From Chryseobacterium phocaeense (GTDB lineage: Bacteria; Bacteroidota; Bacteroidia; Flavobacteriales; Weeksellaceae): a stretch of DNA of 64,000 nucleotides. The notes under the pieces are model-generated. The model was not told the origin of the DNA, made no database searches, and worked only from the letters and a program-made list of their open reading frames with translations. Below are positions 1 to 8,682 of this stretch, in pieces. Numbering within the stretch: position 1 is the first letter of the stretch; every line of letters begins with the position of its first letter. The translations under genes and the position numbers were made by a program. The stretch covers positions 2,372,158 to 2,436,157 of the forward strand of contig NZ_LT827015.1 of the NCBI RefSeq assembly GCF_900169075.1, written 5' to 3'.

Positions 1-897
1 GGTCAGGTTTTTCCGTTTCCTGAGGTTATCACCCATAACCATCTTTTAATCAACAGCATGCTGGAACAAGGAGATTATCCCCTGCAGCTGGTAAAACCAA
101 AAGAAAACAGATCCGGAAACTTTATTGTAAAAGACGAAGAAGGCGGATCATGGAGGATGCTTGGCTATATAGCAGATGCCAGAACTTTATTTAAAATTCC
201 TGATATAAAAACAGCCTATGAATCCGCAAAAGCAGTGGGATGCTTTTTAAATACAATCAATCCTGAAGATCTGCCTGATATTCAGACCCCGATCCCGGAT
301 TTTATTAATTTTGAAAAAAGGATCCTGGATTATCATACGGCTTTGCAAAATGCAGACGAATACCTGGTGAAGAATGCCGCTCCCGAAATAGAAATGATGA
401 ATGAGCTGCTTTCCCTTCCCGAAAAATGGATTGAAATGGAAAAACAAGGGATTCTGCCTAAAAGAATTATCCATGGAGATCCTAATGTAAGAAATATTCT
501 TTTCGACGCTACTTCAAAACCTATGGCCGTTATTGATCTGGATACGGTAACGATTTCTACGATCCTGTATGACTTTGGCGATATGGCAAGGTCTTACACC
601 AATACGCTGGATGAAGATAACGGCTATGCAGATGATAATTTTAATCCACATATCTACAGAACGATAAAAGATGGATTTCTGTTGTATTTAAGGCAAAAAC
701 TGACTTATGAAGAACTGGAAAATCTTGATTATGCCGCTCAGACTGTCATCTATATTCAGGCAGTGCGTTTCCTGACTGATTATCTCAACGGAAGTACATA
801 TTATGCAACCAAACACCCGGAACATAATCTGGACAGGACGAGAAACCAGCTGGAACTGTTAAAGAGTCTGAGAACGTATCTGAGGATCACGGAATAA
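1..897 (+). CDS. Aminoglycoside phosphotransferase-like kinase, 5' end cut by window
   Basis: Small-molecule kinase of the aminoglycoside phosphotransferase/choline kinase fold, resembling the NahK-like N-acetylhexosamine kinases often found in Bacteroidota. The catalytic loop HGDPNVRN is at about 470-495 and the metal-binding DLD/DFGD region follows at about 535-580. The frame is open without a stop to base 1, and the residues before the first ATG (position 58) look like family sequence, so the gene is truncated by the window edge rather than starting at 58. The substrate cannot be told from sequence; a sugar or amino alcohol is as likely as an antibiotic. No partner gene is visible upstream. 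Confidence 0.8.
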   Translation, partial: GQVFPFPEVITHNHLLINSMLEQGDYPLQLVKPKENRSGNFIVKDEEGGSWRMLGYIADARTLFKIPDIKTAYESAKAVGCFLNTINPEDLPDIQTPIPDFINFEKRILDYHTALQNADEYLVKNAAPEIEMMNELLSLPEKWIEMEKQGILPKRIIHGDPNVRNILFDATSKPMAVIDLDTVTISTILYDFGDMARSYTNTLDEDNGYADDNFNPHIYRTIKDGFLLYLRQKLTYEELENLDYAAQTVIYIQAVRFLTDYLNGSTYYATKHPEHNLDRTRNQLELLKSLRTYLRITE

Positions 898-1083
898 GTT
901 TGATTTAAACCACAAAAGGCGCAAAAGTTTTTTTGACACTTTAGTTTGATTTAAAGTTTAAACTCTTGCTGCAAAGAAGTACAATTAAGTTGTTTGAAAA
1001 TCTAAGATTTTTATGCATCATCCTAAATCTGCTCCATCTGTTTCATCTGCGAGAAATAAAAAATTGAACCACGCCTAAAAATC
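898..1083. repeat. Intergenic remnant of dispersed repeat
   Basis: No gene seen. The stretch holds low-complexity phrases (ACCACAAAAGGCGCAAAAG near 910; CTGTTTCATCTGCGAGAAA near 1038) of the kind that recur between genes in Chryseobacterium. It separates convergent genes, and I see no clear terminator hairpin. Confidence 0.35.
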
Positions 1084-1575
1084 TCATGTCAGGAATTCCT
1101 GAATCTTTTTCCATTCTTCTAATTTTGTTTCAAATGAAACTGTATGAAGAGGACTTGTGGAAGGCAGCTGAAATATGGGCAACCTGTAGTTTTTTCCTAA
1201 AAGCTTCTGAAGGTTTTTGTAGGATTTTCCTCCATTGCAGAAGATGGCCTTGATATTGGGATGCTCATCCAGAAGTTCAGCGATCCGGTTGGCTTCTTCG
1301 TTCTTAATTTCCGAATCAAGACTTCCTTTCCTTTCGCAGGAATCAATGACGTCCCAGACAGCGATGTGGTTTTCCTTTAGAATATTAAGCCGCCTGGCAT
1401 AATCATCAGTTAAGTCTTCGTTGAATAAGTGAAAAATAATCGTCCAGAATTTGTTTTGCGGATGGGCATAATACTGCTGTTTCTCCAAAGATTTTACCCC
1501 TGGGATAGAACCTAAAATCAGAATTTCAGATTGGTTATCAATGATTGGAGGAAAGGAGGAGATTCTTTTTTGCAT
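1084..1575 (-). CDS. DNA-deoxyinosine (hypoxanthine) glycosylase
   Basis: Uracil-DNA-glycosylase-superfamily enzyme of about 163 aa that removes deaminated bases, probably hypoxanthine, from DNA to start base-excision repair. The family signature GSIPG lies at residues 22-26, followed by YYAHPQNKFW at 35-44 (active-site loop) and LPSTSPLH near the C-terminus. Length fits the family. I chose the ATG at 1575; the frame extends two codons further to a TTG, which is unlikely to be used. Single gene, no operon partners. Confidence 0.82.
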   Translation of the reverse strand: MQKRISSFPPIIDNQSEILILGSIPGVKSLEKQQYYAHPQNKFWTIIFHLFNEDLTDDYARRLNILKENHIAVWDVIDSCERKGSLDSEIKNEEANRIAELLDEHPNIKAIFCNGGKSYKNLQKLLGKNYRLPIFQLPSTSPLHTVSFETKLEEWKKIQEFLT

Positions 1576-1675
1576 CTTCAAATATATACATTTTGGCTAA
1601 AGACCGTTCTTGAAAACATTGAATGTTAATAATAGATGATGATAAAACATTCTTCTTAATGATATCATTTTTTTT

Positions 1676-1800
1676 AACCACAGATTCCGCAGATTTTCAC
1701 AGATGTTTACATTGAAAGTGCGGAATAGGTTTTGGCTAAAGCCTTTGATTGTATTGCATAAAAGCGGGCTAAAGCCCGCTCCTATTGATATTTTCAGGAA
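1676..1800. repeat. Dispersed palindromic repeat, copy 1 (GGCTAAAGCC type)
   Basis: An intergenic element starting with an ACCACAGATT-like phrase, then GGCTAAAGCC (1734-1743) and the longer palindrome GCGGGCTAAAGCCCGC (1764-1779). A second copy with the same order of parts is at 5520-5640. It looks like a REP-type non-coding element. Confidence 0.7.
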
Positions 1801-1848
1801 TAATCAAAAGAAATTCAATTCATTTTAATCATTCATTTTGAGCTTAGA

Positions 1849-3843
1849 TTACAAGGTTTCCTTCAGCCAGTCGAAGAATTCTCTCTGCCATACCAATCCG
1901 TTTTGCGGATGAAGTACCCAGTGGTTTTCATTCGGGAAATAAACTAATTTAGATTTCAAACCTTTTAATTTTGCAGCCTGGAAAGCTTCCTGACCTTGTT
2001 CGTATGGCACACGGAAATCGATTCCGCCCTGAACGATCATAATCGGTTTGTTCCATTTTTCTACAAAGTTACTTGGATTGAATTCTGTATAGGCTTTTGG
2101 AAGCGGTTTTTCCCAAGGAGAACCAAGGTCCCAATTCGCAAACCAAAGCTCTTCTGTAGTAAGATACCATGATTTCATATCGAATAATCCGTCATGCGCG
2201 ATGAATGTTTTGAATCTGTTTTCGTGAATTCCTGCCAGCATAAATACGCTGTATCCTCCGTAACTGGCTCCCACCGCAGCTACTCTTTCCCCATCTACGT
2301 AAGGCAGTGTTTTTGCGAAGTCTGTTGCTGCCAGATAATCTCTCATCGGCTGTCCGCCCCAGTCTTTGGAAATTTCTTCGTTCCATTGGGTTCCCCATCC
2401 TGGCATTCCTCTTCTGTTTGGCGCTACGATGATATATCCATTGGCTGCCATTAAAGAGAAGTTCCATCTTGTGCTGAAATACTGGGTCAGCGCAGACTGT
2501 GGACCTCCCTGGCAGTACACCAGTGTCGGGTATTTTTTGTTTGGATCAAAGTTAGGTGGATAGTGGAACCATACGCCCATTTCTTTGCCGTCTGATGTTT
2601 TTACCATCTTCAGCTCAGATTTCCCCTGTGCCAGTTTAGCGTAGGTATCTTTGTTCGCTTCTGTAACCTGCTTCATTTCTCCGTTCTTCAAATTGACAGA
2701 GAATAATTCCGTAGCATGGTTGATGTCTGTTCTTCCTACTAAAAGTGAGGTTTTATTGTCTGTAAAGATTTCATTAACATCAAAATCACCTTTTGTAATC
2801 TGCTGTACTTTCGCAGATTTAGGATCTATAGAGAAAAGCTGTTTTGTCCCTCTGAAGGCTGCCGTAAAATAAATGGCTTTGGAATCACCACCCCAGAATA
2901 CATCTCCGGAAACACTTTCGTCCCAACCGGCTGTAAGGTTAGTGGTCTTTCCTGATTTCCAGTCCATGATCTTTACATCATTTTTATCGGCTTCATAACC
3001 ATCTCTGGCCATACTTTGCCAAAGCAGTGATTTCCCGTCCGGACTGAATTTTGGATTGACGTCATAGCCTTTATTGGTTTCTGTCAGATTTTTGGTGGTT
3101 CCTGAGGCCAGATCATAGGCAAAAATATCGGTATTGGTGCTTGTGGAATATTCTTTTCCGCTTTTAGGTTTTGTTACGTATAACAGCTGTGAAGAATCCG
3201 GACTCCATATGAAATCTTCCGCACCACCGAAAGGTCGCTGGGGAGAATCCCATGTTTTACCCTCCAGAAGGTCTTTTGCAGATTCTGCTTTGTCTGTGGT
3301 ATTGACTACAAATACATGATTATATTTCCCTTCATTGAAATAATCCCAGTGTCTGTGGTTCAGGTCTGTGTATACCTGAGCTGTTGTTTTAGGGGTATCG
3401 CTGTATTTGTCTTTCCCCATCAGCTTTTCTACCAGAACCTGTTTGCTGAAAGCAATTTTTTTACCGTCCGGAGAGATCACGATGTTATCAGCTTCTCCGA
3501 TGGTATAAAATTCAGACCACGTTTTTCCGTTATCTTTCGAAAGATAGATTTTATCTCCTTCCTGGGCATAAATTCCGTTTTTATCCCATTGGATAAGGGC
3601 TTTTTTACCGAAATCTATTTTGGAAGACTGGTTATTGATCACATTGAGAAAGTAGCTCTCGTTTTTTGTCTTTTCTGTTTTCAGGTCTACCTGTCCTACT
3701 TTGTAAATCAGGGAAGACTGATCCGGTGAAACAGCCTGTACTCCTACTTTTTTTAAAGTCCAGAGAATTTCAGGCGTCATGAGTTGTTGTGCATTCATTA
3801 AAAGCGGAGCTGCCAGAGCCAGCAGGCTGTACTTAAGTTTCAT
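1849..3843 (-). CDS. Secreted S9 family prolyl oligopeptidase / acylaminoacyl-peptidase
   Basis: Serine peptidase of 664 aa that trims peptides in the periplasm or outside the cell. A signal peptide covers residues 1-18. Residues about 30-400 form a WD40/PD40-like beta-propeller (repeats such as SPDGKKIAFS and SPDGKSLLW), and the C-terminal alpha/beta-hydrolase domain carries Ser527 in GASYGGYS, Asp609 in GGIDFRVP and His641 in NENHW. All three catalytic residues are present. The closest type is the DPP-IV/acylaminoacyl-peptidase group; exact specificity is not readable. It is monocistronic. Confidence 0.9.
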   Translation of the reverse strand: MKLKYSLLALAAPLLMNAQQLMTPEILWTLKKVGVQAVSPDQSSLIYKVGQVDLKTEKTKNESYFLNVINNQSSKIDFGKKALIQWDKNGIYAQEGDKIYLSKDNGKTWSEFYTIGEADNIVISPDGKKIAFSKQVLVEKLMGKDKYSDTPKTTAQVYTDLNHRHWDYFNEGKYNHVFVVNTTDKAESAKDLLEGKTWDSPQRPFGGAEDFIWSPDSSQLLYVTKPKSGKEYSTSTNTDIFAYDLASGTTKNLTETNKGYDVNPKFSPDGKSLLWQSMARDGYEADKNDVKIMDWKSGKTTNLTAGWDESVSGDVFWGGDSKAIYFTAAFRGTKQLFSIDPKSAKVQQITKGDFDVNEIFTDNKTSLLVGRTDINHATELFSVNLKNGEMKQVTEANKDTYAKLAQGKSELKMVKTSDGKEMGVWFHYPPNFDPNKKYPTLVYCQGGPQSALTQYFSTRWNFSLMAANGYIIVAPNRRGMPGWGTQWNEEISKDWGGQPMRDYLAATDFAKTLPYVDGERVAAVGASYGGYSVFMLAGIHENRFKTFIAHDGLFDMKSWYLTTEELWFANWDLGSPWEKPLPKAYTEFNPSNFVEKWNKPIMIVQGGIDFRVPYEQGQEAFQAAKLKGLKSKLVYFPNENHWVLHPQNGLVWQREFFDWLKETL

Positions 3844-4020
3844 ATGTTGATATTCATTTTTTACGGAACTATGGAATCAAGCCGATTTCATGAATTCCTT
3901 TTATTTAATTCAAAGATTTCCAAAGTTAGTACTTAAAATAAAAATGAGCGAACGAATTGGTAATAAAATTCCATTCACAAATCAAGATTCGTGCTTACAG
4001 GAAAACTCCTATTTTCTAAA

Positions 4021-4040
4021 GATGGGTATTTTCCCTCTTC
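4021..4040. promoter_or_regulatory. Possible operator GGGTATTTTCCC
   Basis: Imperfect palindrome GGGTATTTTCCC about 130 bp upstream of the 85-aa gene at 4167. A near-identical sequence, GGGTATTTCCC, lies in the promoter region of the R-body locus at 40008-40018. Function as a protein-binding site is inferred from this recurrence only. Confidence 0.3.
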
Positions 4041-4166
4041 TGCCGCTTCCTTAAAAACCGGATTTTTACATCAGCAAAGTCATTACAATTTTGTCTTTAT
4101 CATGATAAAAACAGCAATACAAAAACCGTCCGATATATTAATTAAAACCATTTAAAAATTTACATT

Positions 4167-4424
4167 ATGAGTACACTAGACACAGGTAATTTTAAAGCCA
4201 CGCAGGTAGATGCAGGTTCCCCCAACCTATGGCACATCCACAAAGACCATTTGAAATATGGTTCGATTCAGGCAACAAGAGTTGATTTCAAAGGCAGAAC
4301 TTTAGATAAAATTCTTGCCAAAATCGCCGAAAATGCACCCACCAATGCTCCTTATATCCAAACGCCGGCACAGGTGCAAACCTATGAGGAGTGTCTTGAA
4401 TGGATCAATAATCATTATTCTTAA
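4167..4424 (+). CDS. Small hypothetical protein (85 aa)
   Basis: I do not recognise this protein. It is soluble, with no signal peptide or membrane segment, mixed charge, and a C-terminal stretch TYEECLEWINNHY that looks helical. The ATG at 4167 follows an AT-rich leader (TTTACATT), normal for the phylum, and a strong hairpin terminator comes right after the stop. The upstream region has a GGGTATTTTCCC palindrome shared with the R-body promoter region, so it may respond to the same regulator. It stands alone between the S9 peptidase and a convergent membrane-protein gene. Confidence 0.7.
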   Translation: MSTLDTGNFKATQVDAGSPNLWHIHKDHLKYGSIQATRVDFKGRTLDKILAKIAENAPTNAPYIQTPAQVQTYEECLEWINNHYS

Positions 4425-4431
4425 ATGAAAA

Positions 4432-4460
4432 AATCGGCTGTTTCAATGAAACAGCCGATT
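4432..4460. terminator. Bidirectional hairpin terminator
   Basis: Perfect stem AATCGGCTGTTTC/GAAACAGCCGATT-type hairpin with an A tract before it and a T-rich run after it. It sits between convergent genes ending at 4424 and 4483 and can serve both. Confidence 0.85.
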
Positions 4461-4482
4461 CTATTTTGTTATAATCTGTTAT

Positions 4483-4827
4483 TTAGTCTCCATCTGAAAA
4501 CATGGAACTGGCCAGCGAGGTCACAAACGACAGCAGTACACTAAAGATCAGTGCCCACCAGAAACCGTCTACCACCATACTGTCTATAAAATAATCAGCG
4601 ATAAGAATAATTACCGCGTTAATCACCAAAGCAAACAATCCTAATGTAATAATCGTAAGTGGCAGTCCCAAAAGTCCCAGAATAGGTTTTACAAATATAT
4701 TCAGGATTCCCAGCACGATAGCGAAGATAATCGCTGAAGAAAAACCCTCGAAATGTACACCCGGAAGCACCTTTGTCAGAAGGTAGGCAACAATTGCTGT
4801 AATCAACAGCCTGATAATTAAGTTCAT
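4483..4827 (-). CDS. Phage holin family 4-like membrane protein
   Basis: A 114-aa inner-membrane protein with four hydrophobic segments (about residues 3-22, 28-50, 55-78 and 88-110) separated by short loops with the GILNIFVKPILGLLGLPLTI signature of the PF04020 family (YvlD-like, called holin by similarity only). The family is widespread in free-living bacteria and is not evidence of a prophage. The biological role is unknown, possibly envelope stress. Single gene. Confidence 0.8.
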   Translation of the reverse strand: MNLIIRLLITAIVAYLLTKVLPGVHFEGFSSAIIFAIVLGILNIFVKPILGLLGLPLTIITLGLFALVINAVIILIADYFIDSMVVDGFWWALIFSVLLSFVTSLASSMFSDGD

Positions 4828-4937
4828 ATTATTATTTTTTAATGTTTATGGTGTATAATGAGCAAAACCTGTTCCATTTGGCTGCAAAAAACCAGTCTGG
4901 ATCACAGTTTACAGAATATTTAAGCTTCTGCAGTTTT

Positions 4938-5360
4938 TTACTTTATCCTCATCATGGTTACGAGTGAGGTCGCAACATGACTTTCGGAACCGTTATTCTC
5001 ATCAACTACATAAATCTCTGTTCTTACCACAATGATCTGTGTTCCGCCCTTTATGACATATGACTTCGATACTAAAGCATCTCCGTAAGCAGGACGCAGG
5101 TAATTAACCTTCAACTCAACGGTGACCACGTAGCAATCATCTTTATAGTGACTTACGGAAGCATAGCCTGAAGAAACATCCACCAGTGAGGCGATCATTG
5201 CGCCGTTGAACATGCCCGCTTTACGGGTCATCATTTCCATTTTGGGAATTTTAATGGATACAAAACCGGTTTCTACTTCTAATAATTCAGCGTTGTAAAA
5301 TTTTAAGGTTTCTGAGCGTTCGAAACTATCCGTGATGAGCTTCTTTTTTTCTGGAGTCAT
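4938..5360 (-). CDS. PaaI/DUF4442-type hot-dog thioesterase
   Basis: About 140-aa hot-dog fold acyl-CoA thioesterase-like protein. The core FNGAMIASLVDVSSGYAS matches the helix-containing signature of PaaI/YiiD-type enzymes, and VELKVNYLRPA is the typical following strand. The open frame extends to 5447, but the extra 29 residues are hydrophobic and unlike the family, so I chose the ATG at 5360 (MTPEKKK). Substrate unknown; these enzymes typically hydrolyse acyl- or phenylacetyl-CoA derivatives in the cytoplasm. No operon partner. Confidence 0.75.
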   Translation of the reverse strand: MTPEKKKLITDSFERSETLKFYNAELLEVETGFVSIKIPKMEMMTRKAGMFNGAMIASLVDVSSGYASVSHYKDDCYVVTVELKVNYLRPAYGDALVSKSYVIKGGTQIIVVRTEIYVVDENNGSESHVATSLVTMMRIK

Positions 5361-5519
5361 GAGTAATAAATTAATGGAAATACAAAGTACCCAAATGTTT
5401 TGCAGAAATACCAGAAAATTCAGTATAAGTTTTGAATTTGACCGCAAGATTTAAGAACATTTGTTTTGTGGAGCCTGTAATCTGTCACGATGAGTGTGTA
5501 AAATCGTTTTTGTTTTTTT

Positions 5520-5640
5520 CAACCACAGATGGCACAGATTGACACAGATGATTGGGGATAATGCAGAATATAAGTTTTGGCTAAAGCCTTATTTAAGGTG
5601 ATGATTATTGCTTTTAACGGGCTAAAGCCCGTTTCTACTG
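5520..5640. repeat. Dispersed palindromic repeat, copy 2 (GGCTAAAGCC type)
   Basis: Same order of parts as 1676-1800: ACCACAGAT-type start, GGCTAAAGCC (5579-5588), then ACGGGCTAAAGCCCGT (5617-5632). It lies between the thioesterase and topoisomerase genes. Confidence 0.7.
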
Positions 5641-5694
5641 ATGAAATTCAAAAAAGACCTCAGCGGATGGTATGATAAGCTGTTTCATTAAATC

Positions 5695-7815
5695 TCAGGA
5701 AAGCAGTACCTGAAAATCCTCTGTGATGGTTAAAACTCCTTCTGTCAAACTATCAGAGTGTGTACTGAATCCTTTCAGCTTTGAGGTTTTCCCTTTTAAT
5801 ACAAGGTCTAAAAGTTGCTTATCGGAAAGTTTTTTTCCAAATATTTCAAAGGTGATTTTAAATCCGCAATTCTTGAAATCTGAGCATCCTACCGCTGCTT
5901 TTCCTTTGATCAGATGGTGTTCCTTACATTTCGGGCATTTCGTTTCCTCCCAGGACTGAAGTTCTTTTTTCTGTGCAGGTTCTCTTTTTTTCTTCTCCTC
6001 CACTTTTTCCTCTTCCTGCAGCATAATTACTTTTCCCTTGCCGTCAACCACTTTTTTGGTGAGTTCGGTTACCATCTGGATCAGCTCTTCTTTAAACTGG
6101 TTGGCTTCGTATTCCCCGCTTTCAATTTTACGGAGCTTCAGTTCCCATTCTCCCGTGAGTTCCGGGCTTTTCAGCAGTTCGTCTTCAATGGTATCAATAA
6201 GCTGGATCCCGGTTTGGGTGGCAATCAGATTCTTTCTTTTCTTCTCAATATATTTCCGCTTGAAAAGGGTTTCAATGATGTTGGCCCGGGTAGATGGCCT
6301 TCCGATTCCGTTGTTTTTCAACATTTCACGCAGCTCTTCATCATCCACCTGTTTTCCAGCGGTTTCCATTGCTCTCAGCAGGGTTGCTTCCGTATACGGT
6401 TTTGGTGGCGATGTTTTCCCCTGATGGATCATAGGATCGTGCGGACCGCTTTCTCCCACGGTAAATTCAGGAATGGTCTGCTCTTCTTCCTTTTCTTTTT
6501 CTTTATCTGCTGCTTCCTCCTTTGGCTCTTTTGCATAAACGGCTCTCCATCCCGGTTCCAGAATCTGTCTTCCACTCGTTTTAAACGGAATAGTTCCTAC
6601 TTTTCCTTCAACCAGGGTATTGGAAATTTTGCATTCCGGATAAAACACCGCAATGAAACGTTTCGCTACGAGATCATAAATCAGCTTTTCTTCCCTGCTT
6701 AAGTTCTGTGACGGCGGAACCTCGGTAGGAATAATTGCATGGTGATCCGTTACTTTTGCATCATCAAAAACAGCCTTGGATTTTGGAATAGGTTCCTGCA
6801 GCAAGGGTGCTACCAATTCCTGATAGAAATTCATTCTCTGAAGAATCCCTTCTATTTTCGGGTATAAACTTTCGGATAGATAGGTGGTATCTACACGGGG
6901 ATAGGTCACATGCTTTTTCTCGTACAGGCTTTGGATATAACTCAGTGTGTTGTCTGCAGAAAAGCCATATTTTTTATTGGCTTCAACCTGAAGTCCCGTT
7001 AAATCGAAAAGTCTGGGATTTTTTTCTTTTCCTTCTTTGATTTCAAAAGAAACGATCTCAAAAGGATTCAGCTTAAGATATTCCAGCCCTTTCTCCGCTC
7101 GTTCAAGTGTTTTTAAACGATCGATGGCCGCATTGAAAATCACATCCCGATATTTTGTTTTGAGTTCCCAATATTCTTCTGTTGTAAAGGCGTCGATTTC
7201 TTTCTGGCGCTGAACCAGCATTGCTAAAGTCGGGGTTTGCACCCTTCCGATGGAGAGAACGGCTTTGTTTCCACCAAATTTTTTCGTGAATAACCTGGTT
7301 GCATTGATTCCCAACAGCCAGTCCCCGATCGCTCTTGCATTTCCTGCCAGGTAGAGATTTTTGTAATCTTCCGCAGGTTTTAATTTTGCAAAACCTTCTT
7401 TGATGGCTTCTTCCGTAAGGGACGAAATCCACAGACGCTGAATCGGCTTGTTGCATTTCGCTTTCTGCAATACCCATCTCTGAATGAGTTCCCCTTCCTG
7501 CCCGGCATCCCCGCAATTAATCACCTCATCACACTCCTCCACTAGCTTTTCTATGACTTTAAACTGATTTTCAACGCCTTTGTTTGGAATCAGCTTAATT
7601 CCAAAACTCTGAGGAATAATAGGTAACAGGAACAGGTTCCAGGATTTATATTGAGGACCATAGTCATGCGGTTCCTTCAACGTGCAAAGATGCCCGAAAG
7701 TCCATGTCACGCAATAGCCGTTTCCTTCCATATAACCCTGTTTAGGCACATTAGCACCCAATACTTTGGCGATATCTCTGGCAACACTGGGTTTTTCGGC
7801 AATACAAAGTTTCAT
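5695..7815 (-). CDS. topB: DNA topoisomerase III (type IA)
   Basis: Type IA topoisomerase of 706 aa that relaxes and decatenates DNA by single-strand passage. The TOPRIM domain spans about 1-140 with the acidic triad region CGDAGQEGE (Asp103, Glu108). The core carries GRVQTPTLA at 190-198 and the catalytic tyrosine Tyr305 in VTYPRVDT. A Lys/Glu-rich linker (about 600-625) precedes a C-terminal four-cysteine zinc finger beginning CPKCKEHH, then a TopC-like tail. Length and order are normal for topoisomerase III. The gene is monocistronic. Confidence 0.93.
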   Translation of the reverse strand: MKLCIAEKPSVARDIAKVLGANVPKQGYMEGNGYCVTWTFGHLCTLKEPHDYGPQYKSWNLFLLPIIPQSFGIKLIPNKGVENQFKVIEKLVEECDEVINCGDAGQEGELIQRWVLQKAKCNKPIQRLWISSLTEEAIKEGFAKLKPAEDYKNLYLAGNARAIGDWLLGINATRLFTKKFGGNKAVLSIGRVQTPTLAMLVQRQKEIDAFTTEEYWELKTKYRDVIFNAAIDRLKTLERAEKGLEYLKLNPFEIVSFEIKEGKEKNPRLFDLTGLQVEANKKYGFSADNTLSYIQSLYEKKHVTYPRVDTTYLSESLYPKIEGILQRMNFYQELVAPLLQEPIPKSKAVFDDAKVTDHHAIIPTEVPPSQNLSREEKLIYDLVAKRFIAVFYPECKISNTLVEGKVGTIPFKTSGRQILEPGWRAVYAKEPKEEAADKEKEKEEEQTIPEFTVGESGPHDPMIHQGKTSPPKPYTEATLLRAMETAGKQVDDEELREMLKNNGIGRPSTRANIIETLFKRKYIEKKRKNLIATQTGIQLIDTIEDELLKSPELTGEWELKLRKIESGEYEANQFKEELIQMVTELTKKVVDGKGKVIMLQEEEKVEEKKKREPAQKKELQSWEETKCPKCKEHHLIKGKAAVGCSDFKNCGFKITFEIFGKKLSDKQLLDLVLKGKTSKLKGFSTHSDSLTEGVLTITEDFQVLLS

Positions 7816-8156
7816 GAATATTCGGAATTGTTGAAGGGGGACAAAATTCGGGATTTTTTTTGGATTAAGCTAATTTAGTTGCTGTGGGTTTGTTGTGCTT
7901 AAAATAGATTTGATATCGTGTAGTGTTATTCGTTGGACATCGCAAGGACGCAATTTTTTGTTTTGTTTTATTTTAAGGCGCAAGGATTTTATCTCCGATA
8001 AAATTGTTTAACGCTGAAATAAGAACACGAAGGATGATTGGAAATACAGCAGTGCAAAAAATTACTATGAATATAATGGAAGTATTTTGAAAATTGATGT
8101 GAATTTATGATATATGTGGGGCACGAGCGGGACGCTCGCGCCAGCGAAAAGAAAGA
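7816..8156. repeat. Intergenic stretch with dispersed repeats
   Basis: No gene seen. It holds a GCAAGGACGCAA/GGCGCAAGGATTTTAT phrase (about 7943-7992) typical of Chryseobacterium spacer repeats, and a GC-rich palindrome CGAGCGGGACGCTCG (about 8124-8138) that stands out from the AT-rich surroundings. Confidence 0.45.
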
Positions 8157-8588
8157 CTACCAGGTAACAAACATTACTTTTTCTGCCCCATTCATCATAT
8201 TCAGATTCAGTCTTTCAATCAGGAAGCTGACATCTTCCGCGAATTTCTCTTTAAGATAACCTTCTTCAACATCGTGTCCATACGCTATTTTCTTATAAAA
8301 TTCCGGCTTAATTTTCAATGCTTCCCGTATTTGCATCAGGTTAGATTTTAACAGTTTCAGATCAATATATTCTTCATAAAACTCCCAGAAATTCAGGATC
8401 TTCATGTCAGTGGCCAAAGCTCGTTCCATTTGCCACAACAGCCTGTCTTCATCATCAGTTCCGTCACCGGACATCACCAGGTTTAAACCGTCCCTGCCAT
8501 CAAAATGATATTGGTCCCTCAGGGCCAGATACTGCTGTAAAGGTTCTTCTTTATCAAATACAAAACTTATTTCAAGCCCTAATCCCAT
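8157..8588 (-). CDS. Hypothetical cytoplasmic protein (143 aa)
   Basis: I do not recognise the family. The protein is acidic and soluble, predicted mostly helical, with no signal peptide or membrane span. The N-terminal half has an acidic loop, SGDGTDDEDR; the C-terminal half is a Leu/Lys/Glu helix region. It uses an ATG at 8588. It is preceded by the pirin gene on the same strand, but a terminator-like hairpin lies between, so they are probably separate units. Confidence 0.65.
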   Translation of the reverse strand: MGLGLEISFVFDKEEPLQQYLALRDQYHFDGRDGLNLVMSGDGTDDEDRLLWQMERALATDMKILNFWEFYEEYIDLKLLKSNLMQIREALKIKPEFYKKIAYGHDVEEGYLKEKFAEDVSFLIERLNLNMMNGAEKVMFVTW

Positions 8589-8615
8589 TCCATTTTATTA
8601 AAACCTAAATATACC

Positions 8616-8645
8616 AAAAAGCCCCCTTAAAAAAGAGAGCCTTTC
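8616..8645 (-). terminator. Weak hairpin terminator after the pirin gene
   Basis: On the minus strand an AAAGGCTCTC arm can pair (with G-U pairs and one bulge) with GGGGGCTTTTT, ending in a T run. It lies between the pirin stop (8683) and the next gene start (8588). Confidence 0.45.
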
Positions 8646-8682
8646 ACAATATTATGAAACAAGGTTCATGATCTATTTTGAA

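Noticed and set aside
3860..3880. TTACGG near the S9 peptidase start as a fourth shared operator
   Set aside because: Only one half-site; second half is ATGGAA and there is no -7 element 21 nt away.
4483..4827. Holin family name as sign of phage lysis
   Set aside because: PF04020 proteins are ordinary chromosomal membrane proteins in many bacteria.
5914..6702. Long plus-strand frame (262 codons) inside topB
   Set aside because: Antisense shadow of a well-conserved gene; Phe-rich, low-complexity composition.
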